From an uncultured Oscillospiraceae bacterium (GTDB taxonomy: Bacteria > Bacillota > Clostridia > Oscillospirales > Ruminococcaceae): a stretch of 44,541 nucleotides of DNA. The stretch covers positions 1-44,541 of the forward strand of contig CAKSPC010000022.1 in the NCBI GenBank assembly GCA_934481445.1, given 5' to 3'. The first letter of the stretch is position 1. Every line of letters begins with the position of its first letter. Shown here in pieces: positions 1-8,488 of this stretch. A program made the translations under genes and the position numbers. The notes below the pieces were generated by a model. That model was not told the DNA's origin and did not search any database. It was given only the letters and a program-made list of their open reading frames with translations.

Positions 1-1
1 G

Positions 2-133
2 GAGGGAATAAAGGTCCACGGCTATCCCGTGCAGACCTACTCCCGCGGAAAGCTTGTTTTCGACAACGGCGAGTTCGTCGGCGAGCGCGGCTGGGGCAAG
101 TTCGTGAAGTGCGCAAGACATAAGGCAAAGTGA
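2..133 (+). CDS. Dihydropyrimidinase/hydantoinase, C-terminal end (partial)
   Basis: Only the last 43 codons lie in the window, in frame 2, ending at TGA 131-133. The tail shows the beta-strand and glycine pattern typical of the end of D-hydantoinase/dihydropyrimidinase: a '[20 protein letters not shown]' segment followed by '[11 protein letters not shown]'. These enzymes open dihydrouracil or dihydrothymine rings to N-carbamoyl-beta-amino acids. The gene stops 26 bases before preA, which encodes the enzyme for the preceding step, so the two are probably co-transcribed. The identification rests on a short tail plus context; another cyclic amidohydrolase such as allantoinase is possible but less likely. 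Confidence 0.7.
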   Translation, partial: EGIKVHGYPVQTYSRGKLVFDNGEFVGERGWGKFVKCARHKAK

Positions 134-159
134 TTTTTACCGTGCGGGAGGTGAACACG

Positions 160-1644
160 ATGAAATATGCTGATATCATTCTGAACAATGAAGCGGCACG
201 GTGTATGCTGTGCAGTAACGCCCCCTGCACGGCGGCCTGTCCCGAGGGGTATGACCCCGCGCGTTTTATAAGAGCGGCAAGGTTTGAAAACGCCGCCGTC
301 GGCGCAGGTTACATAAACAGCGCTAAGTGCGCGGAGTGCCCGGGCGAATGCGAAAAGGCGTGCCTGCATTACGACGGCGCGGTCAGGATACGGCAGATGG
401 CGGCTGCGGCTCCCGAGCCGATCAATGCTGCTGAGCTTGACGCGGATCTTTCGATGGAATTCTGCGGGGTGAAATGCGAAAACCCGTTCTTCCTTTCTTC
501 GTCGGTGGTGGCGAGCGGCTACGAAATGTGCGCGAATGCGCTTCGGGCGGGCTGGGGCGGAATAGTCTACAAGACGATAGGCTTCATCAAGCCCGACGAG
601 GTTTCTCCGAGATTTGACGCCATCGGCAAGGAAAGCACCCCGTTCGTGGGATTTAAAAACCTCGAACAGATATCCGATCATCCGCTGATGGAGAATCTGA
701 AGGTGCTCCGACGACTTAAACACGATTTTCCGACAAAGGTCATCGTATCATCCATCATGGGCAGCACCGAGGAGGAATGGACGGAGCTTGCGCGGCTCTC
801 GGAAGAGGCAGGCTGCGACATCATCGAATGCAACTTCTCCTGCCCGCAGATGGTGTGGGAGGGGCTGGGCAGCGACGTCGGGCAGAACCCTGAGCTTGTG
901 AGGGCATATACCGCGGCAGCAAAGCGCGGAACAAAGCTTCCCGTTCTTGCAAAAATGACCCCGAACATCGGTAATATGGAGGTGCCCGCGATCGCCGCAA
1001 AGGAGGGCGGCGCGGACGGAATTGCCGCCATCAACACTGTAAAGAGCCTTACGCGTATCGACCTTGATACGATGGTTTCCTGCCCGAGCGTTAACGGAAA
1101 ATGTTCTGTTTCGGGTTATTCGGGAAAGGCGGTGAAGCCCATTGCGCTGAGGTTCATACATGACATGGCGGTATGTCCCGAGCTTTCGGGGGTTCCGCTC
1201 AGCGGCATCGGCGGCATCGAAAGCTGGCACGACGCGCTGGAATTCATCGCCCTCGGCTGCGAAAACATTCAGATAACCACGGCGGTAATGCAGTATGGCT
1301 ACCGAATAATAGACGACATTATCAGCGGCACAAAGGCTTATCTTCGTTCCCGCGGAATGCACAGTCTGTGTGAGCTTACAGGAAAGGCGCTTTCGGAAAT
1401 AGTTCCCGCGGATGACCTCGACAGAAGCACGGTGGTATATCCGATGTTCGACAAAACAAGCTGCGTCGGCTGCGGAAGATGCTGTGTTTCCTGCATGGAC
1501 GGCGGTCATCAGGCGATAGCGTTGGGCGAGGACAGGAAGCCGCATCTTGTCGGCGGAAAATGCGTCGGATGCCTGCTGTGTTCGCTGGTATGCCCGACGG
1601 GTTCGATAAATCCGAGCCGCAGGGTCAAGAAATCTGGCAGGTGA
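160..1644 (+). CDS. preA: Dihydropyrimidine dehydrogenase PreA-type subunit with extra N-terminal Fe-S domain
   Basis: 494 residues. It reduces uracil or thymine to the dihydro form, the first step of reductive pyrimidine catabolism. Residues 1-75 form a ferredoxin-like helical domain with two Cys sets (C15, C18, C23, C27 and C57, C60, C64, C68), like the N-terminal Fe-S domain of animal DPD and PreT. Residues about 95-420 are the dihydroorotate-dehydrogenase-like FMN barrel with the active-site loop NFSCPQM (C228). The C-terminus has two further [4Fe-4S] motifs (CVGCGRCC..., [12 protein letters not shown]). The FAD and NADPH domains found between these parts in animal DPD are absent. The ATG at 160 is chosen because GGGAGGTGAA precedes it; the frame is also open from a GTG at 130 that has no ribosome site. 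Confidence 0.85.
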   Translation: MKYADIILNNEAARCMLCSNAPCTAACPEGYDPARFIRAARFENAAVGAGYINSAKCAECPGECEKACLHYDGAVRIRQMAAAAPEPINAAELDADLSMEFCGVKCENPFFLSSSVVASGYEMCANALRAGWGGIVYKTIGFIKPDEVSPRFDAIGKESTPFVGFKNLEQISDHPLMENLKVLRRLKHDFPTKVIVSSIMGSTEEEWTELARLSEEAGCDIIECNFSCPQMVWEGLGSDVGQNPELVRAYTAAAKRGTKLPVLAKMTPNIGNMEVPAIAAKEGGADGIAAINTVKSLTRIDLDTMVSCPSVNGKCSVSGYSGKAVKPIALRFIHDMAVCPELSGVPLSGIGGIESWHDALEFIALGCENIQITTAVMQYGYRIIDDIISGTKAYLRSRGMHSLCELTGKALSEIVPADDLDRSTVVYPMFDKTSCVGCGRCCVSCMDGGHQAIALGEDRKPHLVGGKCVGCLLCSLVCPTGSINPSRRVKKSGR

Positions 1645-1665
1645 TCTGTCGGAAAGGAGGAGGTT

Positions 1666-2877
1666 ATGGCTATCACACTTGCGAAGCTGTGCGAAAACAC
1701 TGAAAAGACCTACGGCATGAAGCTTATTGCAGGAAAGGCAGGGCTTGAAAATTATGTGCGGTGGGTACACATCGTTGAGGACAGCGAGGTGCCTGATTTC
1801 ATGCACGGCAACGAGCTGGTTTTCACCACGGGGATAAGCCACAAGGGAAACGGCTGGCTCCTTGATTTTGTGCATCATCTGCATGACAGAAAGGTCGCCG
1901 GGGTCGTTATCAACATCGGTCCCTATATAAGCAGCGTTCCGAAAGAAACTGCAGAGTTCTGCGAAAAGAATTCCGTGCCGCTGTTTGTGGTGCCATGGGC
2001 GGTAAGACTGATAGACATGACCTACGATTTCTGCCATCGCATAATCAACAGCGAGGAAAGCGAAACCAGCCTTGCGGGTGCGTTCAGAAATCTGTTCTTC
2101 ACCCCGGGCGAGCGTAACAGTTATGCCCCCGTGCTGGAGCGCCGCGGATTTCATGACGTGAGCGGTTATACGCTGCTTTGCGCCGAGATATCCCATGCGG
2201 ACAGGGCGGGCACGGCGGACGAGTGGCGCTCGGTGCGATTTCTTGTGAGGAAAATATGCGCGGGCAGCCAGTACCCATCATGTATTTTTATTCAGGAAAA
2301 TATCCTTGTGATAGTCCGGCAGCATTTCCCGGTGCAAGATGCACAGCGGCTTGCAGAGCAGCTTGCGGCGACTGTCAGTGAAAATATATCCCCTCCTGTG
2401 GGAGCGCACATTGGTATTTCAGACGTGGGGCTGGGCTATGAGGGAATCCACGCGGCATGGCATCAGGCGAGCTCGGCAATGCGGCTGGCGGCAATGAAAC
2501 GCACTGCGGTCATGCATTATCATGATATAGGCGTATATAAGCTGCTTTTCGGCGTGGAAAGTTCAAAGATCCTTTCGGATTATGTTGAAACCACTCTCGG
2601 AAAGCTGCTTGACCACGACGAAAAGAACGACGGCGACTGCGCCGAACTGCTTCGCTGCTATTTCGAGAACGATTGTAGTGTAAAGGAGGTCGCTGAAATA
2701 TTCGGCGTACACAGAAACACGGTCAACTATAAGCTCAAGCAGATACGCGAGCTTCTCGGCAGTGAATTCAGTGATGAGGACAAGATGAATTTGCTGCTGG
2801 CGTTCCGTGCGCAGGAGCTTCTGGATACAGAAAAAACAAAAGTAATTATGGAGGACGATCCTTATGAATGCAACTGA
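1666..2877 (+). CDS. PucR family transcriptional regulator
   Basis: 403 residues, with AAAGGAGGAGG just ahead of the ATG. The N-terminal ~120 residues match the PucR purine-catabolism sensory domain ('VHIVEDSEVPDFMHGNELVFTTG' style). The middle is a GGDEF-like degenerate region. The last ~60 residues are the PucR-type helix-turn-helix, with 'SVKEVAEIFGVHRNTVNYKL' near residues 340-360. PucR proteins usually activate purine, pyrimidine or other nitrogen-source genes in response to metabolites. It sits 21 bases after preA and its stop overlaps the next start by 14 bases, so it probably controls this operon, including itself. The ligand cannot be read from the sequence. Confidence 0.85.
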   Translation: MAITLAKLCENTEKTYGMKLIAGKAGLENYVRWVHIVEDSEVPDFMHGNELVFTTGISHKGNGWLLDFVHHLHDRKVAGVVINIGPYISSVPKETAEFCEKNSVPLFVVPWAVRLIDMTYDFCHRIINSEESETSLAGAFRNLFFTPGERNSYAPVLERRGFHDVSGYTLLCAEISHADRAGTADEWRSVRFLVRKICAGSQYPSCIFIQENILVIVRQHFPVQDAQRLAEQLAATVSENISPPVGAHIGISDVGLGYEGIHAAWHQASSAMRLAAMKRTAVMHYHDIGVYKLLFGVESSKILSDYVETTLGKLLDHDEKNDGDCAELLRCYFENDCSVKEVAEIFGVHRNTVNYKLKQIRELLGSEFSDEDKMNLLLAFRAQELLDTEKTKVIMEDDPYECN

Positions 2878-4186
2878 AATCAAAACCAATCACACCAAGT
2901 ACAATCTTCAGTCATGGTCCAAGCAGAAAGGGCTGAACCCCATCGCTGTTGAAAAGGGCGAGGGTATCTATTTCTGGGATTACGACGGCAACAGGTATAC
3001 CGATATGTCCAGCCAGCTCGTTAATCTCAACGTAGGCTTTGGCTGCCGCCCCATCATTGATGCCATCAAGGAGCAGGCGGAAAAGTTCTGCTTCGTAGGC
3101 CCGGGCTATGCAGCCGAGAGCCGTTCCAAGCTTGCGCAGATGGTGGTTGAACTCATGCCCGACAACATCGGTAAGGTATTCTTCACCAACGGCGGTGCGG
3201 ACGCAAACGAGAATGCCATCAAGATGGCGAGAATGTATACGGGGCGTAAAAAGATATTCTCGCGTTACAGAAGCTATCACGGCTCTACATTCGGCGCAGG
3301 CAATCTCACCGGCGAGCCGAGAAGATACCCGCTCGAGCCCGGCATTCCCGGCTTCGTTAAGTTTTTCGATCCGTATATTTACCGCGATAACCTGCCGTTT
3401 GCAACCGAAAAGGAGTGCAGCGAATACTATGTAAACAAGCTGCGTGAGCAGGTGATCTACGAGGGCCCCGACACGGTCGCAGCGATCGTTATGGAAACCA
3501 TCACAGGCTCCAACGGTATCATAATCCCGCCGGAGGGATATCTTGCGGGCGTAAGAAAGATATGTGACGAGTTCGGCATTATGATGATATGCGACGAGGT
3601 AATGGCGGGCTTCGGGCGTACAGGAAAGATGTTCGCGTTCGAGAACTTCGGCGTAAAGCCCGATATAGTTAGCTTTGCAAAGGGCGTCACCTGCGGATAT
3701 GTTCAGCTCGGCGGCGTTGCGGTCAGCAAGAAGATCGCGGAATATTTTGATGACAACGTGCTTCAGTGCGGACTTACCTACAGCGGTCATCCCCTCGCGT
3801 GCGCAGCAGGTGTTGCCTGCCTTAACTACTACAAGGACAACAACATCCTAGACAACGTAAACAAGAGCGGCAAGGTGCTCGGTGAGATACTCGAGGAACT
3901 CAAGGCAAAGCACAAGTGCGTCGGCGATGTGCGCTACATCGGCTTGTTCTCCGCGATAGAACTTGTTAAGGACAAGGATACCCGCGAGGCGCTGGTGCCA
4001 TACGGCGGCGATAAGCTGGGAGTAATGAGCGGTATCATCGGCAAGCTGAAAGCAAAGAAGTTCATGACTTATTCGCATGAGAATATGATACTTGTATGCC
4101 CGCCGCTCATAATCACACCCGAACAGCTTCGCGAGGAGATGGTAAAGGTCGACGAGGTTCTGACCGAGGTGGACGCTACACTCTGA
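2864..4186 (+). CDS. Class III PLP aminotransferase (probably beta-alanine/omega-amino acid)
   Basis: 440 residues, the usual length for fold-type I class III aminotransferases. The PLP-binding Asp lies in ICDEVMAGFGRTGK and the Schiff-base Lys is K273 in SFAKGVTCGY; the phosphate-binding 'NGGADANENAIKMAR' segment is also present. The start overlaps the end of pucR and has its own GGAGG. After hydantoinase and carbamoyl-amidase action, uracil yields beta-alanine, so a beta-alanine:pyruvate or 2-oxoglutarate transaminase is the expected role here. The sequence style is also close to taurine:pyruvate aminotransferases. The substrate is inferred from context only. No beta-ureidopropionase is visible; it may lie upstream of the window. 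Confidence 0.8.
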   Translation: MNATEIKTNHTKYNLQSWSKQKGLNPIAVEKGEGIYFWDYDGNRYTDMSSQLVNLNVGFGCRPIIDAIKEQAEKFCFVGPGYAAESRSKLAQMVVELMPDNIGKVFFTNGGADANENAIKMARMYTGRKKIFSRYRSYHGSTFGAGNLTGEPRRYPLEPGIPGFVKFFDPYIYRDNLPFATEKECSEYYVNKLREQVIYEGPDTVAAIVMETITGSNGIIIPPEGYLAGVRKICDEFGIMMICDEVMAGFGRTGKMFAFENFGVKPDIVSFAKGVTCGYVQLGGVAVSKKIAEYFDDNVLQCGLTYSGHPLACAAGVACLNYYKDNNILDNVNKSGKVLGEILEELKAKHKCVGDVRYIGLFSAIELVKDKDTREALVPYGGDKLGVMSGIIGKLKAKKFMTYSHENMILVCPPLIITPEQLREEMVKVDEVLTEVDATL

Positions 4187-4207
4187 ACAAGGAAGGACTG
4201 ATACAGC

Positions 4208-4621
4208 ATGGCTAATTCGGAGCATTATGCAAACGCACCGACTGTGAAACTGGAGGACTACATCCCTGTAAAGATGTTCCGCACGGTACATCGCACGGAA
4301 GCCGAACTTCCCGGCGGAATCACCGAGATAAAAGTTGTGGTCGACATAGAAAGGCCGCTTGCAAAAAAGCTCTCTTTCAAAACAAGCAGCAGCGGCAGGA
4401 TACACGGATTTGTCCGTATGAACGAACTGCTGAAGTCTGTCAACACCAAGGTCGACAATGGGTCGACAGTACGCCGCATCACTCTCAATGACTGGGGCAA
4501 TAGAGCGCTGATGGTCATTGAGATGGAGGATGACAGCGAAAAGGCTTTTTTCGTTCCGATATCTCAGCTGATAGACCTGCTTGAGAACTGCCGCAAGGCA
4601 CCGCAGCAATACGCGAAATAA
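4208..4621 (+). CDS. Unknown 137-residue protein, last gene of the pyrimidine operon
   Basis: A soluble-looking protein without signal peptide or membrane segments, 21 bases after the aminotransferase, with AAGGA before the ATG and a terminator directly behind. The composition alternates basic and acidic beta-prone segments ('GGITEIKVVVDIERPLAKK', 'NRALMVIEMEDDSEKAFFVP') and ends in a helix. I do not recognise a family. The position suggests a role in, or regulation of, pyrimidine degradation, but nothing in the sequence shows a catalytic site. Confidence 0.75.
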   Translation: MANSEHYANAPTVKLEDYIPVKMFRTVHRTEAELPGGITEIKVVVDIERPLAKKLSFKTSSSGRIHGFVRMNELLKSVNTKVDNGSTVRRITLNDWGNRALMVIEMEDDSEKAFFVPISQLIDLLENCRKAPQQYAK

Positions 4622-4627
4622 ATACTG

Positions 4628-4660
4628 ATGGCGCAGTCACAAAGCTGCGCCATTAATTTT
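4628..4660 (+). terminator. Rho-independent terminator of the pyrimidine operon
   Basis: Perfect 9-bp stem ATGGCGCAG (4628-4636) / CTGCGCCAT (4645-4653) with an 8-base loop, then TAATTTT. It follows the last gene by 6 bases. Confidence 0.8.
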
Positions 4661-4695
4661 GGAGTTGATGAAAAATTGCCGTTACGCGCCTGATA

Positions 4696-5604
4696 TCAGA
4701 TAAACCAGTCCTGCACCGCTTTAACCACCGACGGCATTGCATAAACGCCGATAACCAGTACGGAAATAACGATGACCAATTTCAGCATGGCATATTTATC
4801 GGTTTTTATGTAGCTGTTTTCCGAATCCTTCGACGGGTGATAAGGTGCAGGTGCCCATCTGACAAGCGCCGAAATGTATTCCAGCATATCGGAAAGCTGA
4901 GGGGAATCATATAAAGATATCGCTCCGCCGTTTGACAGTATCAGCATCTGCCCCTGAATATACGAAATATCGGTTATCGGGACGCAGAGAAAATCGGGAG
5001 TATCGGGTCCCTGATCCCTGCAGCGCGCCGCAATTCTGTCATTCTTGAAGTACGAAAACATTATTTTGTCGCTCAGAAGATAGCATTCGCCCCTGAGAAA
5101 ATAAAGTCTGTCTGTATGATAGTCGGTTTCGGCAAGGTGAGAGGGGGCGTCTGTTTTGTAAAGTTTTTCGCTAATTGAGGAGCCTGTCAGCAGGATGATT
5201 ATTCCGCCGACAAAGCAGGTGAAACCGATATATGCATTCCAGTGCATTATTCCCATGAATGCGGTGATAAGAAGCGCTATAAAAAGAAACAGCGTTATAC
5301 CTGCCGCAACTCCGTTGCGCCTGCCGCGGGTAGCGCTGCTGCAATAATACTTGTCGGGCATTACGTTTTCGCCGTTCAGCAGTTTTCTTGTCAATTGTTC
5401 CGCAGCCAGCAGTGCCATGGGGGAGCCTGTTCTGTCAGCCGTTCTGATTTTCTTTATAACATCGTCAATTTCGCGGAGCTGCTTTTGCGACAATGCGGCA
5501 AATTTTTCTGTTACGGGAAGCTGCCTGCCCTCAAGCACATCCCACACCCATGAAAGTTCCGGGGTATTATTCAGAAACTCTTCCTGTATTTCACCTATCG
5601 TCAT
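4696..5604 (-). CDS. Unknown membrane protein with three predicted transmembrane segments
   Basis: 302 residues. The N-terminal ~95 residues are soluble and helical. A hydrophobic pair follows at about residues 100-120 and 125-145 (a hairpin such as 'ITLFLFIALLITAFMGIMHW'). Then comes a beta-rich soluble domain of about 110 residues containing 'CVPITDISYIQGQMLILSNG', which resembles the PH-like domains of bacterial membrane proteins. A last membrane helix lies at ~275-295 and the tail is short. GGAGGAA lies 10 bases before the ATG. No enzymatic motif is seen. It is transcribed convergently with the pyrimidine operon and appears monocistronic. Confidence 0.75.
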   Translation of the reverse strand: MTIGEIQEEFLNNTPELSWVWDVLEGRQLPVTEKFAALSQKQLREIDDVIKKIRTADRTGSPMALLAAEQLTRKLLNGENVMPDKYYCSSATRGRRNGVAAGITLFLFIALLITAFMGIMHWNAYIGFTCFVGGIIILLTGSSISEKLYKTDAPSHLAETDYHTDRLYFLRGECYLLSDKIMFSYFKNDRIAARCRDQGPDTPDFLCVPITDISYIQGQMLILSNGGAISLYDSPQLSDMLEYISALVRWAPAPYHPSKDSENSYIKTDKYAMLKLVIVISVLVIGVYAMPSVVKAVQDWFI

Positions 5605-5695
5605 AAAAATCTATTCCTCCGACATTTTTCTTTTATTATAAACGTTAAACTTTTAAATCTTCCACCATGTAAAAGTTAATTTTATATTAAGGCAA

Positions 5696-5734
5696 CACCG
5701 CACAATTAACGCCTTTGCCGTTAATTGTGCGGTG
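5696..5734. repeat. Long perfect palindrome (16-bp arms)
   Basis: CACCGCACAATTAACG (5696-5711) is the exact inverse of 5719-5734, with a 7-base spacer. It lies in the 269-base gap between two leftward genes, in otherwise AT-rich DNA. It could terminate the 5874-6773 transcript, as it reads into TTAATATAAAATT on the minus strand, or it could be a miniature inverted-repeat element or a remnant of insertion-sequence ends. The rest of this gap holds no convincing gene. Confidence 0.6.
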
Positions 5735-5873
5735 GTAATATTATCGGAATGCTCCGTCCCGAAAATGTTTCTTCGAGCGCTATGCAGGTGATGATAAATA
5801 TTGTCAAGTGTTGGTATATTTATACTGTCAAAAATCAGATAACACTGCGATATTTTCGTATTATTGAGCGCAA

Positions 5874-6773
5874 TCAAAACAGATCAAGCATGCTGTCCAG
5901 ATATATTTTTTCCCTCACCATAAGCTGATACTCGGGTTTTGTCATGTAGTAGAGAAGAAATTCCAGTATCAGAGCGCTGCCCAGCCCTCTTCCTTCGATT
6001 TTGAAGTTTGAAAATCCCATAGGAAGATATGTGCTCCTGATATCGTCCGTGCCGATAAAGCCCCGGTTCGTCATTGCACCGGAGAACAGATAACCCTTGA
6101 CCCCATCCGGCGCGGTGCAGATGTGGTCGGGGCAGTTTTCGCCGAGGTTCTTGCGGCTTACGTTTTCGTAGCAGATTTTTCTGTCCCTGCATCCGAAACT
6201 GCAGCATTCGTTGCACAGGAATTCTACCTTATCTTTTTGTTCATCTGACAGCGTATTCAGTTCATCAAACCTTTTGTTAAGGCGGAAATCCGGCACAACA
6301 TACCGAAAATCATCACGCTCGATTTCGCCGAGAAACTGCCGGAAATCCGTCAGGACCTTGGTCGTGGAAGAAACAAAATAGAAGTTCGGATAATTCGCCT
6401 TAATATAGTCCAGCAGCAGGTCGGAGTAGATTATAATGCCGTTCTGCACGCCCGTATTTTCGTTGAACAGCGCGCACAGGTAATTGCATTTTCTGTCGGA
6501 AAGGTGCTCCTCCCTAAGCAGAGAGTTGCTGAAAGTCAGCCGGGCGGAAATGCCGTATTCCCGCATAAGTTCCGCGGTCTCCCGAGGGTCGTGCTCTCCG
6601 AAGCCGACGCGCCCTCCTCCCCATATGCAGTCGGACGGTGCACCGTATATGGAGCCTATATCGCACCATTCGTAAAAGTATTCCCTGTGCCCGCGGAAAA
6701 GCGGCAGAAAAGCGCTGTAGAGCTCGTAAAACTCGAACAGTCCCGGTAGGTGATAGTATGCCTTATTCCTCAT
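5874..6773 (-). CDS. Peptidase U32-like protein
   Basis: 299 residues from the ATG at 6773. The frame is open to a GTG at 6824, but that codon lies inside the promoter -10 region. Near the C-terminus, 'GFSNFKIEGRG' matches the hallmark U32 segment, and a cysteine cluster 'CNECCSFGCRDRKIC' plus another Cys further on recalls the U32 metal/Fe-S-type cysteines. Families related to U32 include collagenase-like proteases and tRNA or ubiquinone hydroxylation factors, so the name does not fix the function. The protein is shorter than typical U32 members (~400 residues). It is divergent from the TetR gene and has a strong promoter. Confidence 0.6.
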   Translation of the reverse strand: MRNKAYYHLPGLFEFYELYSAFLPLFRGHREYFYEWCDIGSIYGAPSDCIWGGGRVGFGEHDPRETAELMREYGISARLTFSNSLLREEHLSDRKCNYLCALFNENTGVQNGIIIYSDLLLDYIKANYPNFYFVSSTTKVLTDFRQFLGEIERDDFRYVVPDFRLNKRFDELNTLSDEQKDKVEFLCNECCSFGCRDRKICYENVSRKNLGENCPDHICTAPDGVKGYLFSGAMTNRGFIGTDDIRSTYLPMGFSNFKIEGRGLGSALILEFLLYYMTKPEYQLMVREKIYLDSMLDLF

Positions 6774-6814
6774 ATTTGCCTTGTCACATCCATCTGTAAT
6801 TCTCGTTTTATTCG

Positions 6815-6843
6815 AGTATAGCACATCAGTTTCATGTTGTCAA
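6815..6843 (-). promoter_or_regulatory. Sigma-A promoter of the U32-like gene
   Basis: On the minus strand TTGACA (6843-6838), 17-base spacer, TATACT (6820-6815). The ATG follows about 40 bases downstream. Confidence 0.8.
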
Positions 6844-6955
6844 GCTGCAATATGCCGCATCGGTAATATGTTAGATCAATTTAACTCACGCTGTGAACAA
6901 TGCCTAAACTGCGCGGGAAAATAGCAGCACAATTCACAAATCTTCGTTTCAGCCG

Positions 6956-6984
6956 TTGACAACTCAGTTAGTCTGTGCTAATAT
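6956..6984 (+). promoter_or_regulatory. Promoter of the TetR/hydrolase operon
   Basis: TTGACA (6956-6961), 17 bases, TAATAT (6979-6984). The perfect operator palindrome begins 2 bases after the -10, so repressor binding would cover the start site. Confidence 0.75.
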
Positions 6985-6986
6985 AA

Positions 6987-7020
6987 TTCTGTGACCAAAA
7001 ATATAATAACGGTCACAGAA
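6987..7020. promoter_or_regulatory. Operator palindrome for the TetR-family repressor
   Basis: TTCTGTGACC (6987-6996) and GGTCACAGAA (7011-7020) are perfect 10-bp inverted arms around a 14-base AT-rich centre. The site covers the expected transcription start and ends 13 bases before the GTG start codon. Its position just ahead of a TetR gene indicates autorepression. Confidence 0.75.
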
Positions 7021-7033
7021 ATGAGGTGCCATC

Positions 7034-7633
7034 GTGCCGACTGCATTTACCGAAGAAGAAATGAAGCGGATTCGCGGCGAGCTTATCAATGTCGGGATAC
7101 GGCTCAGCAAGGAACTCGGGCTGAAAAAGATGTCCGTTGAAAAGATCACATCCGCCGTTGGCATCGCAAAAGGAAGCTTCTATCTGTTTTTTGAATCAAA
7201 GGAAGATTTCATACTAGAGGCAGCAAAATACGCAGGTCAGGAAACACAGAAGATGCTGCTTTTGAAGCTGAACGGGCGAACGCAGATGTCGGCGCACGAA
7301 TTCATTGAGTTTTTTAATGAATTCATTCATTCCGGGCTTGATCTTATGAATGGGCTCACCATTGACGATTTCTTCTGGCTGAAAAAACATATCAAAAAGC
7401 AGGCACTGTTCGACCCGGAAGCACAGATACAGACAGCGCGGCTCTGGCTGTCGCTGATTAATGACGTGCGTGACGGCATTGATGTGGGAACATTTGTGAA
7501 TCTTATAAAATCCATCTATGCGATAAGGGAACACAGGGATACAATGGTTAGGGAATCGTTAGAAAGCAGCATTCAGATACTGCTGCGGACTATTGAAATT
7601 TATATAAGCGGAAAGGGTAATATTTATGACTGA
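7034..7633 (+). CDS. TetR/AcrR family transcriptional regulator
   Basis: 199 residues, GTG start, with GAGGTG 7 bases upstream. The N-terminal ~50 residues form the TetR DNA-binding domain; the helix-turn-helix and following Tyr/Phe pattern 'ITSAVGIAKGSFYLFFESKE' are classical. The C-terminal ligand domain is helical and not assignable. It overlaps the following hydrolase gene by 8 bases, so both are repressed or derepressed together, probably through the palindrome at 6987-7020. The inducer is unknown, plausibly a substrate of the hydrolase. Confidence 0.9.
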   Translation: MPTAFTEEEMKRIRGELINVGIRLSKELGLKKMSVEKITSAVGIAKGSFYLFFESKEDFILEAAKYAGQETQKMLLLKLNGRTQMSAHEFIEFFNEFIHSGLDLMNGLTIDDFFWLKKHIKKQALFDPEAQIQTARLWLSLINDVRDGIDVGTFVNLIKSIYAIREHRDTMVRESLESSIQILLRTIEIYISGKGNIYD

Positions 7634-8471
7634 TTTTGGCGACGAGTACAAGGAATTTCTCAGAACGCATAAGTACAAGGCAGTCACCGCCCATGGGCAG
7701 GAATTTAAGGTAATAGACGCAGGGAGCGGCAGCCATACGATCGTATTCCTCAACGGGGTGGATATGGACGAGGCGTGGATAAAATACTTTTCCGCGTTCG
7801 AGCCGGATTACCGCGTCGTGCTGATGAAATATCCCGTTGCGATCACAAAAAACATAGAAATGGCGGAAGCATTGCATGATCTTTTAGTAAAGCTTCACAT
7901 TGATTCCCCGATATTGTGCGGCATAAGCGACGGCGGAGTGCTGGCGCAGTTATATGCGAAAATGTATAAAGCGGGCGGGCTTATCCTTATATCAACGCTG
8001 ACGGTTGATTCGGACTATGCCAGGTCGATGAGAAAGGAGAGATATGTTCTGCCGCTTATGAAACTCTACTTCCGCAACCTGAAGTTTGAGAAGATGAGGG
8101 TCAGGCTGGTGGAATCCGTAAAGAGGCATTTCAGAAACGAAACGGAGGAAGAAAAGGCATATGCGGTGACGTTTTTGCAGTGTGTCGGCGAGGACAGGAA
8201 CTACCGCTATCGCTTCCTGCGTGCAATCACTGCAACGGCGGATATCTGCAGTCTTGACAAGTTTGAAAAGGAATGCTTCGAGTATCTCCGCGGAAAGGTG
8301 CTGGTACTCATCCCCGAAAACGATATGTTCGACAAGGCGGATTCGCAGAATCTGGTGGATATCTTCACCGACCCTGTCGTTAAGCAGACCTATGGCGGGC
8401 ACCTCGGCATGATAATGCGCCCGGATCTGTACATAGAAGAGATACGGAAGTTCCTTGAAGAAAAATTCTGA
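7626..8471 (+). CDS. Alpha/beta hydrolase
   Basis: 281 residues. The nucleophile elbow is GISDGG with Ser 101. The acid is likely the Asp in 'LVLIPENDMFDK' (about 233) and the His is in 'YGGHLG' (about 259), so the triad is complete. It is cytoplasmic, with no signal peptide. Translation is coupled to the TetR gene by overlap. The sequence gives no substrate; small-ester or acyl hydrolysis, or detoxification, is typical for TetR-linked members. Confidence 0.85.
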   Translation: MTDFGDEYKEFLRTHKYKAVTAHGQEFKVIDAGSGSHTIVFLNGVDMDEAWIKYFSAFEPDYRVVLMKYPVAITKNIEMAEALHDLLVKLHIDSPILCGISDGGVLAQLYAKMYKAGGLILISTLTVDSDYARSMRKERYVLPLMKLYFRNLKFEKMRVRLVESVKRHFRNETEEEKAYAVTFLQCVGEDRNYRYRFLRAITATADICSLDKFEKECFEYLRGKVLVLIPENDMFDKADSQNLVDIFTDPVVKQTYGGHLGMIMRPDLYIEEIRKFLEEKF

Positions 8472-8488
8472 TAAAAGGAAAGAGTATT

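Noticed and set aside
748..2196. Long open frame on the minus strand opposite preA and pucR (482 codons)
   Set aside because: It covers two well-recognised plus-strand genes, has no ribosome site and no family resemblance; it is a shadow of GC-rich codon use.
5725..5928. 67-codon plus-strand frame and 74-codon minus-strand frame in the gap next to the palindrome
   Set aside because: Neither has a ribosome site, and one begins inside the palindrome and runs into the U32-like gene.
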